Below are positions 17,366-25,747 of a stretch of DNA of 64,000 nt, piece after piece. A model generated the notes under the pieces. The model was given only the letters and a program-made list of their open reading frames with translations, was not told the origin of the DNA and searched no databases. This DNA is from Vulcanimicrobium sp035943995 (GTDB taxonomy: Bacteria > Vulcanimicrobiota > Vulcanimicrobiia > Vulcanimicrobiales > Vulcanimicrobiaceae), in assembly GCA_035943995.1 (NCBI GenBank), contig DASZBS010000114.1:81290-145289 (forward strand), read 5' to 3'. Position 1 is the stretch's first letter, and each line of letters begins with the position of its first letter. Made by a program: the position numbers and the translations under genes.

Positions 17366-17390
17366 GCGTCCGACATTTGTGGTCGGACGC
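17366..17390. terminator. Second hairpin in the same gap
   Basis: GCGTCCGAC (17366-17374) pairs with GTCGGACGC (17382-17390) around a 7-nt loop. It is 23 bp past the stop of the upstream paralogue and precedes the 12-bp hairpin, making a double hairpin. No clear T tract follows on either strand. Confidence 0.45.
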
Positions 17391-17413
17391 ACGACTATGC
17401 TGCTGCTGTGCGG

Positions 17414-18379
17414 TTAGTAGCTCTGCACGCAGCCGTTGTTGGAATTGCTCCACAACGGTTGGGTTGGATAGCCGCCGGCGTTGGGGTTGTTCTCAAGACT
17501 CACCCACGCGCACTTGTCGCCGTTTTCCGCGCCGCTGCTGTCGAGCCAGCCGCTGTTCGGGAACGGATCCGTCTCGGTCTCACCTTGCTCGTGACCCGCG
17601 ACGATCGTCACGCCGTCGAGCGTTCCGGGCGAGTTGACCGAACCCACGCCGCACGATGCGCCGGCGTCGGGGAAATACGGATCGTTCGTCCACGCGATCG
17701 TGTGACCGGCGGCCGTCGTCGAGCTGTGATACGCGCAGTACTGCGTGCCGAAACCGGACGGCTTGACGCCGTGCGGCATCGCGACGATGTACGCCGCGCT
17801 CGCGCTGTAGTCGCCGTATTTTGCCGCGGCTTTCGCGGCTTCGGCGGCCATCTGCGATTGCGTGGGACGGCGCGGCGGCGTGCTCGTGGTGTCGACGTAC
17901 GAGCCGATGAAGCTGCCCGCGGCGTTGCCGACGTGCTGGCCGCCGCTCTGCGTGTATTGCGTCACGCTGTTCATCCACTTGCTGCCGCCGACGATGGAGA
18001 AGAACGATTTCATGCGCGCGGCGACGCCGTCGGGATCGCCGGCGCTCGTGTTCCACGCCGAGCCCCAGAAGACGATGTAGATGTGCGGCGCGGTTTGCAC
18101 CGGACCACCGTTGTACAGCAGCGGGTTCGTGGATTCGGTGACGCGCTGACCGGCTTGCGCGAGACGGAAGGCGTCCATCGCGTCCTTGGTCGGAAACACA
18201 CGGACTTTTTCACCCGTCGTGACGTTCTGCGCTTCGAACAGCGACAGCGACTGGAGCTCGCGATCCTCCGACTGCGTCTGGGTCTGGTTCGGGGGCGGCG
18301 GCGGCGTGGCTTGTCCGCCCTGACAGGCCGTGAGCAGCGACGCCATGGCGGCGAGCGCGAAAAACTTCGTCTTGTACAA
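17414..18379 (-). CDS. Exported lipoprotein resembling EXORDIUM/Phi-1-like proteins (copy 1 of a tandem pair)
   Basis: 321 residues from a TTG at 18379, placed just after GAGG with the same spacing as in the neighbouring paralogue. Another TTG at 18406 is in frame, but its extension is not conserved in the other copy. The signal ends SLLTACQGG. The mature part matches the 16308 copy almost throughout: IYIVFWGSAWN, HVGNAAGSFIGSYVDTT, AGHEQGETETDPFPNSGW and GDKCAW. Strong conservation of the HE-x-x-E-x-DP segment and of the cysteines argues that both copies are functional. The role is unknown; a surface or periplasmic enzyme is likely. Confidence 0.7.
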   Translation of the reverse strand: MYKTKFFALAAMASLLTACQGGQATPPPPPNQTQTQSEDRELQSLSLFEAQNVTTGEKVRVFPTKDAMDAFRLAQAGQRVTESTNPLLYNGGPVQTAPHIYIVFWGSAWNTSAGDPDGVAARMKSFFSIVGGSKWMNSVTQYTQSGGQHVGNAAGSFIGSYVDTTSTPPRRPTQSQMAAEAAKAAAKYGDYSASAAYIVAMPHGVKPSGFGTQYCAYHSSTTAAGHTIAWTNDPYFPDAGASCGVGSVNSPGTLDGVTIVAGHEQGETETDPFPNSGWLDSSGAENGDKCAWVSLENNPNAGGYPTQPLWSNSNNGCVQSY

Positions 18380-18503
18380 AAAAACCTCGCAGCAACGGAA
18401 AGGCAAAGTGAGACGCGCCTGGGTTAGTCACGTGCGCAGGCCGCCCCTCCGACGAACGTCGGGCCAACCCGATTGTGATCTGTCGCCGGAAGCAGGCGTG
18501 CCG

Positions 18504-18869
18504 TCAGTCGGTCGCGGTGGGAAACTCCGCCGGGAGGGTGATCTCCAGCATCTCCAGGTCGTCGCTGTGCGCGAGCTCGGCGTGGCGGATGCCCGGCGGC
18601 TGCACCACGCTCGAGCCGGGTTCCAGGCGCACGCGCCCGACGCCGTCGTACTCGAAGTCGACCCAGCCGCGCAGCACGTACACCATTTGAAAGTCGAGCG
18701 CGTGGTGATGGCGCTCGCCCGGTGCGTCCGACGCGGCGCGCGCGCGGATCACGTGCGCGCCGACGCGGCCCTGCGTGGCGGTCGCGACGCCGAGATCGCG
18801 GTAGGCGAAGAACCGGCGCAAGCCCGCATCCCAGTCGGCGTCGCGCGCGTGGCTGACGGTTACTGTCAT
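18504..18869 (-). CDS. Cupin-domain protein
   Basis: 121 residues, a single small beta-barrel. Cupin motif 1 is seen as GERHHHALDFQMVYVLRGWVD with the metal-ligand His cluster, and motif 2 as LEPGSSVVQPPGIRHAEL with its His. The C-terminus is DDLEMLEITLPAEF. Such proteins may be dioxygenases, isomerases or ligand-binding sensors; no neighbour points to a substrate. Confidence 0.85.
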   Translation of the reverse strand: MTVTVSHARDADWDAGLRRFFAYRDLGVATATQGRVGAHVIRARAASDAPGERHHHALDFQMVYVLRGWVDFEYDGVGRVRLEPGSSVVQPPGIRHAELAHSDDLEMLEITLPAEFPTATD

Positions 18870-18925
18870 CGTGCGCTGAGACAGAAGTGCATGTGGCGCC
18901 GGTTTCGGCCGGGTAGAGTCAACGG

Positions 18926-19810
18926 GTGCATGGCCGAGCCCTGGGCGTCGCCGCGGCGCTCTTCTACATCTTCTTGTGGGCGTCGGCGTTCGTTCCGAGC
19001 AAGATCGGCGTGCTGGGCACGTCGCCGCTCTGGTTCCTCGTGGTGCGCTTCGCCGTCGCCGGCCTGTTGGCGCTGGCGGTCGCGCGGGCGCTCGGCGCCC
19101 GGTTGCCGCGCACGCGCAAAGACTGGCTCGCGGTCGCGGCGCTCGGCGTCTTGGGCAACGCGGTGTACCTGGGCTGCACCTACATCGCGCTGCGGCATCT
19201 CGCGTCCGGCGTCGGCGCCATCGTCACGTCGACGAACCCGCTGACGCTCGCGCTCGTCGCGCCGTGGCTGCTGCGCGAGCCACTCACGCGCAACAAGGTC
19301 ATCGGGATGCTGCTCGGGTTTTGCGGCGTGGTGTGGATCATGGCGGTGCGCACGGGCACCGGCAGCGCTGACGCGGGCGACGCCGCGATCGCATTCGTGG
19401 GCGTGCTCGGCAGCGTGGCGTCCACGATCGTATTCAAGCGCTGGTGCGCCGATCTCGACTTGCGCGCGGTCAACGCGCTGCAGCTCTTCACCGCGGGCAT
19501 CGTGCTGCTGCCGCTCGCCATCGTGTTCGAAGGCAAGCCGCACGCCGTGTGGAGCTGGCAGCTCGTCGTTTCGTTCTGGTACGTCGTGCTGGTGATGTCG
19601 GTGGGCGCGTCGCTGCTCTGGTTCTGGCTGCTGACGCACGGCGAGGCGTCGCGCGTGAGCGCGTACTATTTCCTCACGCCGGTGTTCGGCCTCGCGCTCG
19701 CGGCGCTGCTGCTGCACGAGCCGGTCGGCCTGCGCGACACGGGCGGCTTGATCGCAATCGCGCTTGGCATCTCGCTGGTCCAACGAACTGCCGCGCCCGT
19801 GCCACCGTGA
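18926..19810 (+). CDS. EamA/DMT-family transporter
   Basis: 294 residues with ten hydrophobic helices made of two EamA repeats (ALGVAAALFYIFLWASAFVP for the first, VALGVLGSVASTIVFKRW-like material opening the second). SGVGAIVTSTNPLTLALVAP is the conserved end of helix 3 to helix 4. The GTG start gives a short N-terminus; the ATG two bases further on is out of frame. Members export amino acids, sugars or metabolites; the substrate is unknown. A dispersed repeat follows its stop. Confidence 0.88.
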   Translation: MHGRALGVAAALFYIFLWASAFVPSKIGVLGTSPLWFLVVRFAVAGLLALAVARALGARLPRTRKDWLAVAALGVLGNAVYLGCTYIALRHLASGVGAIVTSTNPLTLALVAPWLLREPLTRNKVIGMLLGFCGVVWIMAVRTGTGSADAGDAAIAFVGVLGSVASTIVFKRWCADLDLRAVNALQLFTAGIVLLPLAIVFEGKPHAVWSWQLVVSFWYVVLVMSVGASLLWFWLLTHGEASRVSAYYFLTPVFGLALAALLLHEPVGLRDTGGLIAIALGISLVQRTAAPVPP

Positions 19811-19821
19811 ACTCGTCCCCG

Positions 19822-19854
19822 ATGTCACCCTGAGCTTGTCGAAGGGTGCGCCAC
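19822..19854 (+). repeat. Dispersed palindromic 33-bp repeat, copy A
   Basis: A 33-bp unit containing CACCCTGAGCTTGTCGAAGG then GTG, whose ends CACCCT and AGGGTG are complementary. It lies between the DMT and PEBP genes. Copy B at 28603 differs by one base and sits inside a coding region. This REP-like sequence is, to my knowledge, common in environmental high-GC genomes. Confidence 0.85.
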
Positions 19855-19882
19855 CCCGCTCGCCGTGGAAAGGGACCGGACC

Positions 19883-20311
19883 ATGATCGTACCGCTGCTC
19901 CTAGGCCTGACGCTCACAAGCCCCGATGTGAAAACCGGCGCGCCGGTCGCGCGCGCGTTCGTGTGGAACAAGGACGGCTGCAACGGCGCAAACCGTACGC
20001 CGCGCCTGACATGGGACGCGCCGCCGCCGGGCACGCGCTCGTTCAACGTCACCGCGATCGATCACGACGCGCCCAAGCCGGGCGGCTGGGTGCATTGGAG
20101 CGTCACGCGGATCCCGGCGAGCGCCCGCGCGCTGAGCGAGGTCGGGCCGCACGGCGCCGTGGTGGCGCGCAACGACTTCGGCACGTTCGGTTGGGGCGGT
20201 CCGTGTCCGCCGCCGGGTCCCGTGCATCACTACACGTTCACGCTGGTCGCGCTCGACGGGCGCGACCGGGTCCTCGCGTCGTCCAAGCTGATCCCCGTCT
20301 ACAAGCGATGA
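19883..20311 (+). CDS. YbhB/YbcL-type PEBP protein, second copy
   Basis: 142 residues. MIVPLLLGLTLTSPDVKTGA suggests either a short signal or simply a hydrophobic N-terminus. The family signatures are TPRLTWDAPPPGTRSFNVTA, the pocket motif DHDAPKPGGWVHWSV, then FGWGGPCPPPG and HHYTFTLVALD. ATG 19883 is preferred over the in-frame GTG at 19865 because GGAAAGGGA lies about 8 bp before it. It is quite different in sequence from the copy at 4933, so this is not a recent duplication. Eight bases separate it from the MFS gene. Confidence 0.87.
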   Translation: MIVPLLLGLTLTSPDVKTGAPVARAFVWNKDGCNGANRTPRLTWDAPPPGTRSFNVTAIDHDAPKPGGWVHWSVTRIPASARALSEVGPHGAVVARNDFGTFGWGGPCPPPGPVHHYTFTLVALDGRDRVLASSKLIPVYKR

Positions 20312-20318
20312 TGACGCG

Positions 20319-21530
20319 TTGACCGGCCGGTGGCGCGTCCTGACGCTGATGACGACGGCGCAAGCCGGCGCGTCGGTGGTGCAGCAAGCGCTGGGATCGC
20401 TGTCGCCGATCTTCGTCGCGACGTTCGGCCTGTCGAAGGCGCAGCTCGGCGTGATGTTCACCGCGCTGATGCTCGGCTCGGCGCTGTTCGTCGGCGCGGC
20501 CGGCGTCATGACCGACCATTGGGGCGAGCGGCGCATCATGCTGCTATCGGGTCTGGCGATGACGTTCGCGCTGCTCGCCGCGACGCTGTTCGCGTCGTAC
20601 GCGTGGATCGTCGCGTGCATGGCGGTGTTCGGCGCGGCGTACGCGGCGTCGACGCCGGCGGGCGGGCGCGCGATCCTCGCCTGGTTCGATCGCGACCGCG
20701 GCTTCGCGATGGGGATTCGCCAGACGGGCGTGCCGGTCGGCGGACTCTTCGGCGCGCTGACGCTGCCGCTGGTCGCGCACGTTGCAGGCTACCGCGGTGC
20801 GTTCGCGTTCGCCGCCGCGATCGTCGCGGTGACGACGCTGATCGCGTACATCGGCTATCGCGAGCAGCGCGACGGCGCCGCGCCCGCGACGACGCTCGGC
20901 TCGGTCGCGCGCGGGATGCGCGCGCTCGCACGCGATCCGCGCCTGATCGCCGTGACGCTGACGTGCATGGTGCTGGTCAGCGCGCAGGCCGCGATGAACG
21001 CGTTCCTCACCGTGACCGGCGTCGCCGTGGTCGGCACGTCCGCCGCCGTCGCGGCGCTCGCGTTCGCGTGCGCGCAGGGCGCCGCGGCGTGCGGGCGGCT
21101 CGCGTGGGGCTACGTCAGCGACCGCGTGCTGCACGGCGAGCGTTTGATTCCGTTCGCGGCGATCTGCGTGCTCGCAGCGCTCGCGTCGGTGGCGCTGGCA
21201 CTGCTGCACGGCGGCGCGCTCGCGACGTTGTTCGTCGCCGCGATCGTGCTCGGCTTCAGCGCCGCGGGCTGGAACGGCTTGATGGCGGCGGCGGTGTCGG
21301 AGATTGGCGGCAGCGAGCGGGCCGCGAGCGCGCTCGGCATCGCGCTCACTGCGATCTTCCTCGCCTCGTCCGCCGCACCGACCGGCTTCGGCGCGCTCGC
21401 CGACCACACGTCGCTGCGCGCCGCGTGGCTTGCGACGGCGGCGCTCAGCGTGCTCGGCGTCGCGCCCGTTTTATGGCTGCGCGGCCACCAGGCACCGGTC
21501 GCGCGCAGGGACGGCAGCGGCAGGGGCTGA
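20319..21530 (+). CDS. MFS transporter
   Basis: 403 residues, 12 membrane helices. Motif A reads GVMTDHWGERRIML, and the helix 4-5 segment ILAWFDRDRGFAMGIRQTGVPVGG is typical of the oxalate/cyanate-type MFS group (NNP/ACS/CP-like). A TTG start at 20319 is required to cover the first helix; the first ATG (20349) would start inside it. The gene follows the PEBP gene by 7 bp and is probably cotranscribed. The substrate is unknown. Confidence 0.85.
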   Translation: MTGRWRVLTLMTTAQAGASVVQQALGSLSPIFVATFGLSKAQLGVMFTALMLGSALFVGAAGVMTDHWGERRIMLLSGLAMTFALLAATLFASYAWIVACMAVFGAAYAASTPAGGRAILAWFDRDRGFAMGIRQTGVPVGGLFGALTLPLVAHVAGYRGAFAFAAAIVAVTTLIAYIGYREQRDGAAPATTLGSVARGMRALARDPRLIAVTLTCMVLVSAQAAMNAFLTVTGVAVVGTSAAVAALAFACAQGAAACGRLAWGYVSDRVLHGERLIPFAAICVLAALASVALALLHGGALATLFVAAIVLGFSAAGWNGLMAAAVSEIGGSERAASALGIALTAIFLASSAAPTGFGALADHTSLRAAWLATAALSVLGVAPVLWLRGHQAPVARRDGSGRG

Positions 21531-21546
21531 ACCGAGGTCGGTCCGC

Positions 21547-21633
21547 GCCCAGGTGGCGGAATTGGTAGACGCGCTAGTTTCAGGTATTAGTGATCGCAAG
21601 GTCGTGGGGGTTCGAGTCCCTTCCTGGGCACCA
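21547..21633 (+). tRNA. tRNA-Leu (anticodon CAG)
   Basis: An 87-nt class II tRNA. The acceptor stem GCCCAGG (21547-21553) pairs with CCTGGGC (21623-21629), with discriminator A and an encoded CCA (21631-21633). The D arm contains AATTGGTAGAC, the anticodon loop TTCAGGT is closed by a CTAGT/ATTAG stem containing one G-U pair, a long variable arm follows, and the T loop is GGTTCGAGTCC. CAG reads CUG, the dominant Leu codon of the neighbouring genes. Confidence 0.97.
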
Positions 21634-21640
21634 AGATAAA

Positions 21641-21680
21641 AAGCCCGGTACATCAACAACGAGATGTTCCGGGCTTCTTT
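21641..21680 (+). terminator. Intrinsic terminator of tRNA-Leu
   Basis: AAGCCCGGTACATC (21641-21654) pairs with GATGTTCCGGGCTT (21663-21676) with one T-T mismatch, then CTTTATT. It lies 8 bp after the tRNA CCA end. Confidence 0.85.
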
Positions 21681-21682
21681 AT

Positions 21683-22126
21683 TGCCATCGGCGGCCGAGC
21701 GGTCCAGATGGCCGAGGGAGCAATTCGGGAGCATTACATCAGCCAACCACGGAGTTTCCAATCGAGCCCACGACGCATGGTTTCTCAAATGCTGTCGCGC
21801 TGGTACCTTGCGCGACCAAAGACCGTCGAGCACCTTGAACAACAGCGCGCTATGCGGAAGATGATCGAAGAAGCGTGAACGCATTCCGCCGATGTTGTCG
21901 ATCTGCTCTTACAGAAGCAGAAGGTAGCATGCAGAGATGGAATCTAGCATTGTTCGCTGGGGCGTTCTCGCAAAGCGCCGCGCCGCGAATCGCAACGGCC
22001 GCGGCGTGCCGGATCGCGACGACCAGGACGGGGCCGGGGGGAATTGAATCGACCAACCGGCATGTCGGCTACAATGAGATTGTCGTAGTTTCGCGAAAAC
22101 GCGAATCGTGCCAATTGCGGTGTTGG
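21683..22126. other. 444-bp gap downstream of tRNA-Leu with no supported gene
   Basis: No reading frame here has codon use or motifs that look genuine. The stretch upstream of the Crp/Fnr gene is open back to 21875, but its translation is low-complexity and unlike the family, so it is left out. I looked for a repeated tRNA 3' end (attachment-site scar) here and up to 24.6 kb and did not see one. Confidence 0.5.
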
Positions 22127-22867
22127 ATGCTTCCTGAATCACTGAGGGGGAACCGCCTCCTTGATGCGCTCCCCACGGCAACACAGGACCGTCTTGCACC
22201 GAGTCTGAGCGGGTTGTTCGTCGGAAAGGAACAGCGCACAGAAAAGGACTCCGGCGAGTTCGCGTTCGTTCATTTCCCGGTCGATTGCGTTCTGTCGGTC
22301 CTTGCCACGCTCGATGACCGTGAGACGGTCGAGGTGACCAACGTTGGCCGCGAGGGATTCGTCGAGGCAGATGCGGCGCTTCAATCACGTTTTGCCCGAC
22401 GTTCATCGTACTGCTTGATCCCGGGTCGCGCTATCCGTATACCCTTGGCGATGTTCGCAGCCGAGATCGACCGCGCCGATGCTTTTGGGTTCTATGTTCG
22501 GCAAAGTCTAAGTGCGCGGCTATTTGCGACGGAACAATTTAGCGTCTGCAACGTGAAGCATACACCCGTGCAGAGGTTCGCGCGCTGGTTGCTGATGGCG
22601 CGCGACCGCACCAAACGTGATACGTTCGACCTTTCGCATGAATCGCTCGCAACGATACTCGGCACCGACGGTGCAGGCGTTTCGGACGCCGTGCACGAGT
22701 TGAGGGACGCCGGGGCGCTCGACTATGCTCGGGCAAAGTTATCGGTCACGAACTATCAGCGACTGGAAGCCATTACGTGCGAATGTTATGCTAGGACGAC
22801 GAACGTGTTCGACGATGCACTACTTCGACGTGAGTTGACCCACGGGGAAGGCGGAAAGACGCCATGA
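22127..22867 (+). CDS. Crp/Fnr-family transcriptional regulator
   Basis: 246 residues from ATG 22127 (MLPESLRGNRLLDALPTATQ). The first 130 residues are a cyclic-nucleotide-binding-like barrel (FAFVHFPVDCVLSVLATLDD, VEVTNVGREGFVEADAAL), without the PRSARV-like phosphate cassette of true cAMP binders. The dimer helix follows (VKHTPVQRFARWLLMARDR), then a winged helix (FDLSHESLATILGTDGAGVS, ALDYARAKLSVTNYQRLEAI). The ligand is unknown. Base composition is visibly less GC-biased than in the genes before the tRNA, as in the next two genes. Confidence 0.85.
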   Translation: MLPESLRGNRLLDALPTATQDRLAPSLSGLFVGKEQRTEKDSGEFAFVHFPVDCVLSVLATLDDRETVEVTNVGREGFVEADAALQSRFARRSSYCLIPGRAIRIPLAMFAAEIDRADAFGFYVRQSLSARLFATEQFSVCNVKHTPVQRFARWLLMARDRTKRDTFDLSHESLATILGTDGAGVSDAVHELRDAGALDYARAKLSVTNYQRLEAITCECYARTTNVFDDALLRRELTHGEGGKTP

Positions 22868-22921
22868 GGGAGCCGCAACCACGGGTAACTCGCGATTCGT
22901 GGGCACGAAGATTGTCGGTCG

Positions 22922-23572
22922 ATGCCGCTGACGCTGGTTCGTGAGGTCGAAACGGACTGTCCCGTTTGCGGGGTCGGCGGGGCATTCGGCGCGGCTCAAA
23001 ACTACGATGTCTGCGCTCGATGTGAGTGGGTTGATGATCCTGCGGCCTATGCCGATCCTGAGCGGAAATCAGAAACCAACGATGATTCTTTGAGCGAAGC
23101 GAGGCGCTCGTGGCGGACGCGGCTCGCTCTCCGTCTTACCGAAGCACCGCGTTCGAAATTTGGCGTGACGATCCGCCACGACGAAATCGGCGGCTACGAC
23201 TACCTTATCGACGGCATCTCGGTCCGTCTGCTATTCCCCTACGGGGTCAGGGATCTAAAGGCGTCGATTGGTCCGTGGCCTACTCCCGGCGATTGGTTCG
23301 CCACACTCGAGTCCGGCGTGTCCGACACTCCAACGCGGCGCACTCGGCTTTACGTGTGTCACCTCTGCGGCGGTGACGATTATGAGGCGTGCCTCACCGC
23401 CGACGTGAAGGTAGGCGCAGAGTGCGTCATCTGGTCATGCATTGGCCTTGAAACCTACGACTACTCGGAGGAAGGCTGGTCGCTGGACCTTCGTCGTGGT
23501 CCTGCGGGCTTCGCGTTTGACGCGGAAGAGTATAGACGGGTGCTGTCCGATGCTAGGTTATCGAGTCGGTAG
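22922..23572 (+). CDS. CPCC-type Cys-rich protein fused to a second domain
   Basis: 216 residues. Residues 12-50 are a Cys_rich_CPCC-like zinc module: CPVCGVGG, YDVCARCEWVDDP, then the SLSEARRSW tail. From about residue 140 a second region, RLYVCHLCGGDDYEACLTAD and VIWSCIGLETYDYSEEGW, resembles small uncharacterised proteins that turn up as toxin-immunity partners; this second resemblance is from memory and weak. CPCC proteins are often encoded beside contact-dependent toxins. No toxin gene is visible nearby. Confidence 0.7.
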   Translation: MPLTLVREVETDCPVCGVGGAFGAAQNYDVCARCEWVDDPAAYADPERKSETNDDSLSEARRSWRTRLALRLTEAPRSKFGVTIRHDEIGGYDYLIDGISVRLLFPYGVRDLKASIGPWPTPGDWFATLESGVSDTPTRRTRLYVCHLCGGDDYEACLTADVKVGAECVIWSCIGLETYDYSEEGWSLDLRRGPAGFAFDAEEYRRVLSDARLSSR

Positions 23573-23617
23573 GGAGCAGTTACGTTCGACAATGGAATAA
23601 GACGGGAATCTCTGAAC

Positions 23618-24604
23618 ATGACTCGACTGGTTGCAGTAGGATCATACATCATGCGTAGCTCGGATGGGCCGGACGAGCATCGGCCGTCGGTCGCGGACGA
23701 ACGGGATCACGCCGGGGAACGGCGCGACCATGCGGGTGACGAGCGCGACGCCGTGGCTGGACGCCGCGACCATGCGGGTGATCAGCGCGACCGCGATGGC
23801 GACGGTCGCGACGACATTGCGGAGATGCGCGACGAGGCAGGTGAGTGCCGTGACCGTGCAGCCGACGCGCGGGACCTTGCTGCCGAGCGTTGCGAGGAGA
23901 ATCTTCACGCGAACGAAGCGACAGGCCAGGTGAGCGGTTCGGCGCGCACGCGACGCGACGCCGCAGCAGACCGCCGGCACGCCTCACAAGATCGCTCGGC
24001 TGCGGCCGGTGAACGCGACCGGTCGGAGTCGGACCGTACGATGGCGCAGGGTGAGCGCGGGGCCGCGGCCGACGAACGGCATGAAGCGGAGGGCGACCGA
24101 AAGAAGGCGCTGGCCGACCGGGGCGCGTCTGCGGCCGAACGCGACCATGCCTCCATCGACGAGCTGACCGGTGCGTATCTGCGCGGGCCGGGCCTCGCCG
24201 AATTGGTGCGCGAGATCGCTCGCGCAAGACGGACCGGAGAATCATTCGTCCTCGCCTTTGTGGATGTCGACGGCCTCAAGGCGACCAATGATGCTCGCGG
24301 ACACGCCGGTGGGGATCGTTTGCTGCGCAGGGTCGCAGACAAACTGCGTACGATGCTTCGCCCGTACGACCGGATCGTTCGCTACGGGGGCGATGAGTTC
24401 GTCTGCGCGATACCCGGAATGGACCTCCGCGCCGTCGCCGCGCGATTTGCCCTCGTAAACGAAGCGCTCGCCGAAGGGCCGGAGCCCGGGTCCGTGACGG
24501 CAGGCCTCGCGCAATTGAAATCCACCGACGGGATCGACGATCTCATCGCCGCTGCGGACGCGGCGCTGTACCGGAACCGCCGGGAACGCGACGCACGATC
24601 GTGA
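23618..24604 (+). CDS. Diguanylate cyclase (GGDEF) with a long charged-repeat N-terminus
   Basis: 328 residues. The C-terminal 160 form a GGDEF domain: DELTGAYLRGPG, FVDVDGLKATNDARGHAGGD and the active site YGGDEFVCAI, all intact, so c-di-GMP synthesis is expected. No RxxD inhibitory site is seen five residues before GGDEF. Residues 20-175 are built of a 7-residue charged repeat of the type RDHAGDE/RDxxAxx, probably a long coiled coil. There is no membrane helix. Start ATG 23618 or, with a better upstream purine stretch, ATG 23651. It ends 6 bp from the convergent AlgX-like gene. Confidence 0.88.
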   Translation: MTRLVAVGSYIMRSSDGPDEHRPSVADERDHAGERRDHAGDERDAVAGRRDHAGDQRDRDGDGRDDIAEMRDEAGECRDRAADARDLAAERCEENLHANEATGQVSGSARTRRDAAADRRHASQDRSAAAGERDRSESDRTMAQGERGAAADERHEAEGDRKKALADRGASAAERDHASIDELTGAYLRGPGLAELVREIARARRTGESFVLAFVDVDGLKATNDARGHAGGDRLLRRVADKLRTMLRPYDRIVRYGGDEFVCAIPGMDLRAVAARFALVNEALAEGPEPGSVTAGLAQLKSTDGIDDLIAAADAALYRNRRERDARS

Positions 24605-24610
24605 TCGGTT

Positions 24611-25747
24611 TTACGGCGGCGCCGCGGCGCTGAGCGGGATGGTGCGCTCGACGAGCTCTTGGATCACGATGGACGGGTGCTCGGCTTCGACGGCGCGGCG
24701 GTCGAATTGGATGGCGTTCGTGAGGTGGTGGAGGACCGTCATGCGTCGGAAGCTTTCCCCAAGAAACGGTGCGAGCTGCTCGGAGAACGAGTCGCCGAAC
24801 ACCATCGCCGTCGGCAACGTCGGGTCGTCGAGGATCGTCGTGTGGCGCGCGAACGCTGCCGGCGCCGGATCGCTCGCGTTCGCGGCGATCGCGATGGCGT
24901 GCGCGCGGCGCGGGAAGTCGTAGCGCACCCAGTGGTTGCGCACGAAGTCGGCGACGCCGCTCATGCCGAGCAGATCGCCGTCGGCGGGTTCGGTGTAGAT
25001 GCGGATCGTCTTTGGCGCGATGGTGTCGCGCACGCCCGCATCGCGCAGCGCGGCGACGGTCGCGCGATACGCGACGTACGCGCCGGCGTCGTTCCAGTGC
25101 GTGTCGCCTTTGGAGTAGACCTCGCCGTTGCGTGACGCGGCGACGAGTGCCGCGCGCGGGTCGATCGTGCGGATGCCGCGCGCGCGCAGGAGCGGCAGCA
25201 GGCGGTCCGCCGGCGTCGGCGTCACGCGCGTCAAACCGCGCGGGAGCTCTTGCGCGTAGACCGTGCTCTTGTTCGGTGCGAGCAGGAAGACGTAGCGCGC
25301 GCCGTGGCGTGCGCACCAGGCCGCGCGTGCCGCATAGACGTCGGCGAGCCGCATGAGCTCGGCTTCGCTTGCCGCATTGGGATCGGTGAGATATGCGCGC
25401 TCCTCGGCGCCGAGGAAGAGCCAGCCGTCGCGGCCGCGGATCACCGCGTCGCGCGGCGCGTCGCCGAGCCAGGCGAACTTCGCGTAGTCGTAGCTTTGGA
25501 TGAGTTGTTTGCGCAGCGGGAACGCGTCCGCGATCTCGCGCTCGGCGTCGCGCTCCCAGCCGCCGGTCGCGAGCGCGCCCGTCGTCGGTCGCGGCGCGAC
25601 GAACGGCTGGCGGCGCTCGGTGTGCAGCAAGAACTCGGTGTCGAAGCCGGCGTGGCCGGTGAGCGCGAGCAGCGCCGGCGCCAGCAGCAGCAGGGCGAAG
25701 ACTGCGATGACGACGACGTCGCCCGGCGAGCGCGTGGTGCGTTCCAT
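24611..25747 (-). CDS. AlgX/AlgJ-like SGNH O-acetyltransferase
   Basis: 378 residues. One N-terminal membrane helix (VVVIAVFALLLLAPALLALT) anchors an SGNH-type periplasmic domain. DGWLFLGAEERAY is the typical AlgJ/AlgX entry motif, KGDTHWNDAGAYVAY carries the catalytic Asp-x-His, and MVFGDSFSEQL carries the Ser nucleophile. With the MBOAT protein upstream it would O-acetylate a secreted polysaccharide, as AlgI/AlgJ/AlgX do for alginate. The ATG shares one base with the MBOAT stop (TGATG). No polymer synthase is adjacent. Confidence 0.88.
   Translation of the reverse strand: MERTTRSPGDVVVIAVFALLLLAPALLALTGHAGFDTEFLLHTERRQPFVAPRPTTGALATGGWERDAEREIADAFPLRKQLIQSYDYAKFAWLGDAPRDAVIRGRDGWLFLGAEERAYLTDPNAASEAELMRLADVYAARAAWCARHGARYVFLLAPNKSTVYAQELPRGLTRVTPTPADRLLPLLRARGIRTIDPRAALVAASRNGEVYSKGDTHWNDAGAYVAYRATVAALRDAGVRDTIAPKTIRIYTEPADGDLLGMSGVADFVRNHWVRYDFPRRAHAIAIAANASDPAPAAFARHTTILDDPTLPTAMVFGDSFSEQLAPFLGESFRRMTVLHHLTNAIQFDRRAVEAEHPSIVIQELVERTIPLSAAAPP

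Noticed and set aside
22019..22062. Possible tRNA-like T arm (GGTTGGTCGATTCAATTCC on the minus strand)
   Set aside because: No acceptor, D or anticodon stem could be drawn around it.
21875..22126. N-terminal extension of the Crp/Fnr regulator
   Set aside because: The frame is open, but the 84 extra residues are unlike the family, and ATG 22127 gives a normal start.
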